In this document: in pieces, positions 6,920 to 10,742 of the stretch | Layout: every line of letters begins with the position of its first letter | How positions within the stretch are numbered: position 1 is the stretch's first letter | Assembly: GCA_036639955.1 (NCBI GenBank) | Contig: JAVWHP010000024.1 | Coordinates: forward strand, 1 to 10,742 | Source: JAVWHP01 sp036639955 | Lineage (GTDB): Bacteria > Bacillota_I > Bacilli_A > Erysipelotrichales > Erysipelotrichaceae | DNA length: 10,742 bases | Direction of reading: 5' to 3' | Position numbers and translations under genes: made by a program | Notes under the pieces: generated by a model | Seen by the model: the letters and a program-made list of their open reading frames with translations, nothing else | The model's database searches: none | Told to the model about the DNA's origin: nothing

Positions 6920-6994
6920 TGGGGTATGGCCAAGCGGTAAGGCAACAGACTCTGAATCTGTCATTCCTTGGTTCGAATCCAAGTACCCCAGCCA
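6920..6994 (+). tRNA. tRNA-Gln (anticodon CUG)
   Basis: All four arms fold. The acceptor is TGGGGTA/TACCCCA with G as discriminator and an encoded CCA (6992-6994); the D stem is GCC/GGC. The anticodon stem is ACAGA/TCTGT around loop CTCTGAA, giving anticodon CTG at 6952-6954. The T arm is CTTGG/CCAAG with loop TTCGAAT. The first pair is U1-A72, the pair recognised by bacterial GatCAB on tRNA-Gln. This tRNA reads CAG only, so a UUG-anticodon tRNA-Gln must exist elsewhere to read CAA. It has its own promoter and terminator. Confidence 0.97.
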
Positions 6995-7004
6995 TGTAAA
7001 TTAT

Positions 7005-7027
7005 AAACTCCTTTTAGGAGTTTTTTT
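7005..7027 (+). terminator. Intrinsic terminator of tRNA-Gln
   Basis: AAACTCC pairs with GGAGTTT around a short T-rich loop, followed by a T run. It begins about 10 bases after the CCA end, so the tRNA is transcribed alone. Confidence 0.9.
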
Positions 7028-7059
7028 ATATTATTACTTATGTAATTATCAAAACTAGA

Positions 7060-7088
7060 TTGACTTATTATTATAATTATCATATACT
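7060..7088 (+). promoter_or_regulatory. Promoter of the DUF1836-degV operon
   Basis: TTGACT (7060-7065) and TATACT (7083-7088), each matching consensus at 5 of 6 positions, lie 17 bases apart. The start would be near 7095, immediately before the AAAGGA ribosome site. Confidence 0.75.
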
Positions 7089-7111
7089 ATTGTAGAAGAA
7101 AGGACTTGATT

Positions 7112-7687
7112 ATGATAGAAACTAATATAATAGAAGATAATCTAAATATTTGGTGTGAATCATTATTAGAATATCATGTTCCAAGATGGGAAGAGTTACC
7201 TGATATAGAATTATATAAGGATCAAGTTATTACTATAGTTGATAAGTACTTATTACCTATTATTAAGGTAGATAAGGGTTCTATTATTACTTCTGCTATG
7301 GTTAATAACTATGTTAAGTTAGGTCTTATTCCAGCACCTAAAAAGAAGAAGTATAATCGTGTACATCTAGCTTATTTAATTGCTATAGGTATTTTAAAGC
7401 AGGTAGTAACTATTAGTGAGGTTAGAGATGGTATAGAGTATCAGGCTTCTATTAAAGGTACTAAAATAGCTTATAACATGTTTGCTTTAGAGCAAGAAAA
7501 TAGTATTAAAGCTATAGTTAGTTTAGTATCTAATAGAAATATTGAAATACCTACTGATAAATATTCAGTAGAGAACTTAGCATTAAAGATGGCTGCTATG
7601 GCTTTTGCTAATAAAATAGTAGCTGAGAAAATGGTTGAATTAGAAGCACCATCATTAAAAATAGCGAAAGCTAAGAAGGAGAAATAG
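7112..7687 (+). CDS. DUF1836 family protein, probable DNA-binding regulator
   Basis: A 191-residue cytoplasmic protein resembling the DUF1836 family, found across Bacillota and often beside degV. The N-terminal half, with VDKGSIITSAMVNNYVKLGLIPAPKKKKYNRVHLA read in pieces around residues 50-85, has the look of a MerR-like winged helix: a two-helix turn, then a basic wing, then a long helix. The rest is mainly helical and ends in a Lys-rich tail. The ATG at 7112-7114 is chosen because AAAGGA (7099-7104) is 7 bases upstream; the TTG at 7106 would leave one base and is rejected. It is the first gene of a tight operon, with one base separating its TAG from the degV ATG and the degV ribosome site inside its coding sequence. 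A DNA target is not known; regulation of its own operon is only a guess. Confidence 0.8.
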   Translation: MIETNIIEDNLNIWCESLLEYHVPRWEELPDIELYKDQVITIVDKYLLPIIKVDKGSIITSAMVNNYVKLGLIPAPKKKKYNRVHLAYLIAIGILKQVVTISEVRDGIEYQASIKGTKIAYNMFALEQENSIKAIVSLVSNRNIEIPTDKYSVENLALKMAAMAFANKIVAEKMVELEAPSLKIAKAKKEK

Positions 7688-7688
7688 T

Positions 7689-8546
7689 ATGAATAAAGAA
7701 AAGATAGCGATCTTAGTTGATTCTTGTTGTGATGTATCTAAGGAAATGGTAGATAAGTATGGGATGTATGTTGTACCTTTAAGAATTATATATAGGGAAA
7801 AGGAGTATTTAGATGGTATAGATATTACTGCTGATGAAGTATATAATAATTTAAGTGTTGAGATACCTAAGACATCATTACCTAGTGGTGAGTTAATTCA
7901 TGATATATTTAAGAAGATTAAAGCTGATGGTTATGATAAGGTTATTGGTGTTAGTATTAGTTCTGGTTTATCTGGTACTTTTAATATTTTAAATTTATTA
8001 TCTAATGATGTAGATTACTTAGAGTTTGAATTTATAGATACTAAGAATATAGCTATTGGTGCTGGTTTCTCTGCTATATTGGCTGGTATGTTAATTGATG
8101 AAGGTAAGGAATTCCATGAGATTGCTAATATTTTAAGAGAGAGAGTTCTTAAATCTAAGGTGTTCTTCTGTGTAAATACTTTAGAGTATTTACAGAAGGG
8201 TGGTAGAATTGGACTTGTTGCTTCATTGTTTGGTAATGCTTTAAATTTAAAGCCTATTATATCTTGTAATGAAGATGGTATTTATTATACGGTTGCTAAG
8301 GTTCGTGGTCGTAAGCCTTCTATTAATAAAGTTATGGAACTAGCTACTAAGTTTGTAGGGGATTCTAAACGTTATAATTTAACTGTTTCTGATGGTTTTG
8401 CACATGAAGAAATAGTAGAGGTATCAAAGAAAATGAAGGAAGCACTACCTAATTATGTATTTTATGGAGATGGACAAATTTCACCTGCTTTAGGTGTTCA
8501 TACTGGTCCAGGTCTTATTGGTGTTTGTATACAAATTCTAGATTAG
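7689..8546 (+). CDS. DegV family lipid-binding protein (FakB-like)
   Basis: A 285-residue cytoplasmic protein of the DegV family. Members bind a fatty acid in a buried pocket, and characterised ones (FakB) present it to the kinase FakA, feeding exogenous fatty acids into phospholipid synthesis. Conserved elements are all present: IAILVDSCCDVS at the N-terminus (residues 7-18), KTSLPSG (61-67), SISSGLSGTF (89-98, carboxylate-binding Ser/Thr), the LEYLQKGGRIG stretch, VRGRKPS near 205, and GVHTGPGLIGV near the C-terminus with His271. Length is the usual 280-290. The AAGGAG ribosome site at 7676-7681 lies in the preceding gene, so the two genes are probably translationally coupled. No FakA-like kinase gene is in the window, so the partner must be elsewhere. 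The specific fatty acid preference is not readable. Confidence 0.95.
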   Translation: MNKEKIAILVDSCCDVSKEMVDKYGMYVVPLRIIYREKEYLDGIDITADEVYNNLSVEIPKTSLPSGELIHDIFKKIKADGYDKVIGVSISSGLSGTFNILNLLSNDVDYLEFEFIDTKNIAIGAGFSAILAGMLIDEGKEFHEIANILRERVLKSKVFFCVNTLEYLQKGGRIGLVASLFGNALNLKPIISCNEDGIYYTVAKVRGRKPSINKVMELATKFVGDSKRYNLTVSDGFAHEEIVEVSKKMKEALPNYVFYGDGQISPALGVHTGPGLIGVCIQILD

Positions 8547-8656
8547 TAAGATTGATTTAAATATTTAGGGTTGTGGTTTGGTTGAACTTTTGACATTCTA
8601 CTTTTAAACCAACATAAATACAGGTTTATCAATTTACTCATATAATTTTTTACACA

Positions 8657-8694
8657 GAAAAAGAGCATTCCATGCATGGCGAATACTCTTTTTT
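8657..8694. terminator. Bidirectional terminator between degV and the immunity genes
   Basis: GAAAAAGAG-C-ATTC (8657-8670) pairs with GAAT-A-CTCTTTTTT (8681-8694), with one C-A mismatch. The stem is closed by T runs on both strands, and the loop is a CATGCATGGC sequence. It marks the boundary between the housekeeping genes and the minus-strand toxin-immunity region, and can end transcription from both sides. Confidence 0.85.
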
Positions 8695-8712
8695 CAATTT
8701 CACTAGTTTTTT

Positions 8713-9168
8713 CTAATAGACTTCAAAATATAAATTATCTTTATCAAAGTACGAAAACATTTTTTGTATTTCTGACTTAATTTGTTTAGATTTTTTCGAA
8801 TATGAAATGTATTCTTGCAATGCTCTTTTAGGTAAGCTTTTGCTAGCTGTGATTTCTATGTAGCAATTTTTATGCAATTCTATAATTTCATCAGCAACGT
8901 CCTCTATTCTTTCTTTCCCTGTTATTTTTTTTACATAACTTTCAAAATCACTTTCATCAACAATACGAACATTCAATTCATAAGCATATAACTCGTATAT
9001 CTTGTTATTATCGATATAGTAGGGTGTTAGAATGCAATCATCACTTTCAAATGTTTCAAAATTTATAAGTTGTAAGTTTTTCTCAAACTCACTAAATTTA
9101 TATAATTCTTCATTTGATATTGTATAAATCTTTAATTTCTTTAATTCCTCTTTTATATTTATTGCCAT
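8713..9168 (-). CDS. Unrecognised protein, candidate immunity protein
   Basis: Predicted 151-residue soluble protein with no signal peptide or membrane segment. The ATG is preceded by AAGGAGG at about 7 bases, so it is a well-formed gene. I do not recognise the family. Visible features: a charged helical N-terminus (IKEELKKLK), a middle of alternating beta-like stretches rich in Asp, Glu and Tyr, a CYIEITASKS strand near residue 107, and a Lys/Ser-rich helix before an acidic, aromatic C-terminus (YFDKDNLYFEVY). It lies downstream of an orphan toxin-like tail fragment and in the same direction as an ankyrin-repeat and a DUF2185-type gene. Small size, no secretion signal and position suggest an immunity protein, inferred from context only. 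Its codons include more C- and G-ending forms than the polysaccharide genes, as in the rest of this minus-strand block. Confidence 0.6.
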   Translation of the reverse strand: MAINIKEELKKLKIYTISNEELYKFSEFEKNLQLINFETFESDDCILTPYYIDNNKIYELYAYELNVRIVDESDFESYVKKITGKERIEDVADEIIELHKNCYIEITASKSLPKRALQEYISYSKKSKQIKSEIQKMFSYFDKDNLYFEVY

Positions 9169-9479
9169 TCTGTATCCTCCTTACTTAGAAATATATGGGT
9201 ATACTATGCTCATTCCACTAATTATTTACACTTTCAGCGGAATCATATTTATTTATTATGACTTTAACATTTAAATTACCTATTTGGTCATCTAAATAAT
9301 CATAACTAGTTCTTCCTACAGCTCCACTAGTTCCATGAGGGCTGGGTTTGATATTTTATTAAGAACTTTCTAACTAAGGCCTATCCTCAACTAAAATGCT
9401 CTTTTGTAATGACTTGAATGATTTAAGATATAACATTGCAACTATTTTGACAAATAATCTTATAAATGCATAAACTAAA
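9169..9479. other. Gap of 311 bases between candidate immunity genes
   Basis: No intact gene is seen. The minus strand holds a stop-bounded coding-like fragment at 9218-9355 (listed separately). It also holds another open stretch of about 34 codons around 9376-9478, in a different frame, with no ribosome site. A possible weak promoter on the minus strand is TTGTCA (9448-9453) with TATCTT (9425-9430), spacer 17. There is no clear terminator after the gene ending at 9480, so read-through to the gene at 8713-9168 is possible. Confidence 0.5.
9218..9355 (-). pseudogene. Orphan C-terminal coding fragment, possibly a displaced toxin tail
   Basis: A 45-codon stretch ends in TAG (9218-9220) and is cut off upstream by an in-frame TAA (9356-9358). 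No ATG, GTG or TTG with a ribosome site starts it. Its peptide reads like the end of a folded domain: KPSPHGTSGAVGRTSYDY, then LDDQIGNLNVKVIINKYDSA. That glycine/turn-rich composition is unlike random AT-rich intergenic translation, which gives mostly Ile, Lys, Asn and Leu. It ends about 50 bases before the 151-residue gene. In polymorphic-toxin loci such silent toxin tips commonly sit next to their own immunity gene; this is the proposed reading. The domain family is not recognised. Confidence 0.4.
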
Positions 9480-9821
9480 CTATTTTTTTATAAGTGCACT
9501 AACGGTTGTTTCTCTACCTGCTATTAAGTCATAAAATCCAATATGTACATTGTCTTCATATAACCAGCATAGATCTGTTCCATAAGGAGCATCAAATATT
9601 TCTAACATGACAGGCGCTATTTTATAAATTGATTCTGCATTTAATATTACGAAATTATTGCTATCATTTACATATTCTTCATTGTCATCAACAGAGTAGA
9701 AATTCCAGCCATTTAGCTGTTGTATTGAACTTTTTTCCCTAAAAGAATATTTCACAGCTTTACCTGATATAATATTTTTGGATACAACAAATCCACCATA
9801 TGCAATGTTATCCATTTTCAT
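9480..9821 (-). CDS. DUF2185 (Imm33-type) immunity protein
   Basis: Predicted 113-residue soluble protein that looks like the DUF2185 family, members of which are predicted immunity proteins (Imm33 type). Family-like features are the opening YGGFVVSKNI (residues 8-17), the GWNFYS turn (38-43), the acidic DDNEEYVND segment, and YGTDLCW (80-86) before a short beta-rich end. The start is taken at the ATG 9819-9821 because AAGGAG (9829-9834) is 7 bases upstream. An ATG at 9825-9827 is only one base from that site, and a third ATG at 9813-9815 is too far. The 5' end overlaps the 3' end of the ankyrin gene by 14 bases, with the ribosome site inside that gene, so translation is probably coupled. Position behind a toxin tip supports an immunity role. 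Which toxin it neutralises is unknown. Confidence 0.75.
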   Translation of the reverse strand: MKMDNIAYGGFVVSKNIISGKAVKYSFREKSSIQQLNGWNFYSVDDNEEYVNDSNNFVILNAESIYKIAPVMLEIFDAPYGTDLCWLYEDNVHIGFYDLIAGRETTVSALIKK

Positions 9822-10350
9822 TCTCATACTCCTTTATTATATCTATTACGTTATTTCTCCACGAGTACTCCTTTGCATAATCTATACATGATTTACCGAA
9901 AGAATCTTTGTGACTATAGTCAGAACCACTCATTAAGAGATATTTATATACTTCTCTCATGTCATCAGTAGGCAACTTTGTAATTGTTATTGAATATTTC
10001 AATGGTATTGCATTATACTTATCTTTTGCATTAACGTTAATACCCGCGTCTACCAATAATGTTGTGACTTCTTTCATGTACTCTATTGATGGTTTCAATG
10101 TATTAAAATAGAATATATGCAGTGCATTTCTTCCATCCTTTTTATCTGTAAAATTAATATCAATACCTTTAGAAATTAAGAATTTTACAATTTTTAGTTT
10201 GTCCGTAGGATTCTTATCATTTACCATTGCTAAACATAATAAATTCATTCCTAAGTTATCACTTGTCAAATTAACATTTCCAGAATAATAATCCATAAAT
10301 TGATCATATGTTCCATCCCTTACTGCATCAAAAATATTTATTACTTTCAC
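9808..10350 (-). CDS. Ankyrin-repeat protein, probable immunity protein
   Basis: Predicted 180-residue soluble protein made almost entirely of ankyrin repeats, with no signal peptide. Four degenerate repeats can be traced: about 31-67 (NLLCLAMVN...IVKFLISKGIDIN), 68-107 (DGRNALHIF...TTLLVDAGINVN), 108-147 (YNAIPLKYSI...YKYLLMSGSD) and 148-178 (FGKSCIDYAK). Ankyrin proteins are a common immunity type in polymorphic-toxin loci, where they cover the toxin's active face. The start is GTG (10348-10350), supported by AGGAGA (10358-10363) at 7 bases; no ATG fits better. It lies 34 bases after the stop of the GH-E nuclease tip in the same direction, the usual toxin-immunity spacing, and overlaps the next gene. 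As the nearest gene it is the prime candidate for the cognate antidote; this is inference from position. Confidence 0.85.
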   Translation of the reverse strand: MKVINIFDAVRDGTYDQFMDYYSGNVNLTSDNLGMNLLCLAMVNDKNPTDKLKIVKFLISKGIDINFTDKKDGRNALHIFYFNTLKPSIEYMKEVTTLLVDAGINVNAKDKYNAIPLKYSITITKLPTDDMREVYKYLLMSGSDYSHKDSFGKSCIDYAKEYSWRNNVIDIIKEYENENG

Positions 10351-10384
10351 TTCAATCTCTCCTATCTATAAGTGTTTAACTAAC

Positions 10385-10742
10385 CTATTCATATTTATGG
10401 CTTCTATTTGTGGACAGGTTTTCTAGTCTATAATTATCTGGGTCAAATTGGAATTCTTTTAGTTTGTCCAATGTTATTTCTCTATTTTTGTACTTTTCAA
10501 ACATGTCTTTATAGCTATTACCCGATTTGTGACCGAAGTCTACAATATCTTTTCTAGGTTGTCCTGGTTTCCACTCAATTACATCTCCTGTATTTGGGTC
10601 TCTTAATACGCCATCAGGGTCAAGATTTTTATTATATACTTCATTTTCAAATTTAAGTTTCTTTACCCCTGATAATTGTGGTCTGCCATTTGGTTTTCCA
10701 TCTTTAATATAAGGACCATTTTCTATAGGTATAGATCCACTG
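10385..10742 (-). CDS. Polymorphic toxin C-terminus, GH-E type HNH/Endonuclease VII nuclease (partial)
   Basis: The last 118 codons of a gene whose 5' end is beyond the right edge; it ends in TAG at 10385-10387. The visible part matches the pattern of the GH-E clade of HNH/Endonuclease VII toxins. It has an entry segment RDPNTGDVIEWKPGQPRK (fragment residues 47-64), then the Gly-His pair in DFGHKSG (G70, H71), a helix with MFEKYK, DPDNYRLE (100-107), and the closing NRSHKYE (112-118) with the conserved final Glu. Such domains are predicted metal-dependent DNases or RNases at the tip of large secreted toxins used against neighbouring cells. The delivery region (LXG, WXG, RHS or other) is outside the window, so the secretion route is unknown. 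Two candidate immunity genes follow at once. Catalytic residues appear intact. Confidence 0.8.
   Translation of the reverse strand, partial: SGSIPIENGPYIKDGKPNGRPQLSGVKKLKFENEVYNKNLDPDGVLRDPNTGDVIEWKPGQPRKDIVDFGHKSGNSYKDMFEKYKNREITLDKLKEFQFDPDNYRLENLSTNRSHKYE

Noticed and set aside
6920..6994. tRNA 3' end as an integration site for a mobile element
   Set aside because: No integrase gene, no duplicated 3' tRNA segment and no foreign block follow it; the next genes are ordinary DUF1836 and degV.
7106..7111. TTG start for the DUF1836 gene
   Set aside because: It is one base from the AAAGGA site; the ATG at 7112 has proper 7-base spacing.
8578..8628. Competing TTGGTT/AACCAA and TAAACC/GGTTTA stems as a riboswitch
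   Set aside because: Stems are only 6 bp, loops are long, and no gene lies downstream on that strand.
8670..8679. CCATGCATGG palindrome as a regulator operator
   Set aside because: It is the loop region of the terminator hairpin and needs no separate explanation.
9376..9478. Additional small minus-strand gene of about 34 codons
   Set aside because: No ribosome site or convincing start, and the composition is that of AT-rich random translation.
103..10742. Use of genetic code 4 (TGA read as Trp), suggested by AT richness and absence of TGA stops
   Set aside because: All visible Trp residues are TGG and long frames stay open without any internal TGA.

Overview
The window is very AT-rich DNA that looks like a low-GC Bacillota chromosome. 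Reasons: strong AAGGAGG-type Shine-Dalgarno sites, TTGACA/TATAAT promoters with 17-bp spacers, U-tract terminators, and DegV, DUF1836, YabB-type and CspA-type proteins. A relative of the Erysipelotrichia is plausible, but that is inference. Tryptophan is read from TGG and no gene has an in-frame TGA, so this is the standard bacterial code. None of the 12 visible stop codons is TGA (7 TAG, 5 TAA).

Left part (1-4100). Two integral-membrane envelope-polysaccharide genes lie on the plus strand, each with its own promoter: a Wzx-type flippase (103-1596) and an O-antigen ligase/polymerase-like protein (1714-3153). The second ends inside a perfect bidirectional terminator. A convergent, very AT-rich lipoprotein gene of unknown role (3264-4007, minus) follows. 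The gap between them holds a perfect 19-bp inverted repeat nested within an outer, imperfect one.

Middle part (4100-8550). This is housekeeping DNA: a TrmN6/YabB-type tRNA methyltransferase, a cold-shock protein with a leader of about 115 nt, two stacked terminators, and glutamyl-tRNA synthetase (minus). gltX is divergent from a tRNA-Gln(CUG) gene, with the two promoters back to back. A DUF1836 regulator-like gene and a DegV lipid-binding protein then form a tight two-gene operon.

Right part (8550-10742). Gene direction and codon style change. On the minus strand, entering from beyond the right edge, is the C-terminal tip of a polymorphic toxin with a GH-E type HNH/Endonuclease VII nuclease motif. 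It is followed by an ankyrin-repeat protein and, overlapping it, a DUF2185/Imm33-type protein. Next come a short orphan coding fragment that looks like the tail of a second, lost toxin module, and an unrecognised 151-residue protein that may be an immunity protein. The layout fits a toxin-immunity array that has exchanged toxin tips, and it is the most interesting part of the window.
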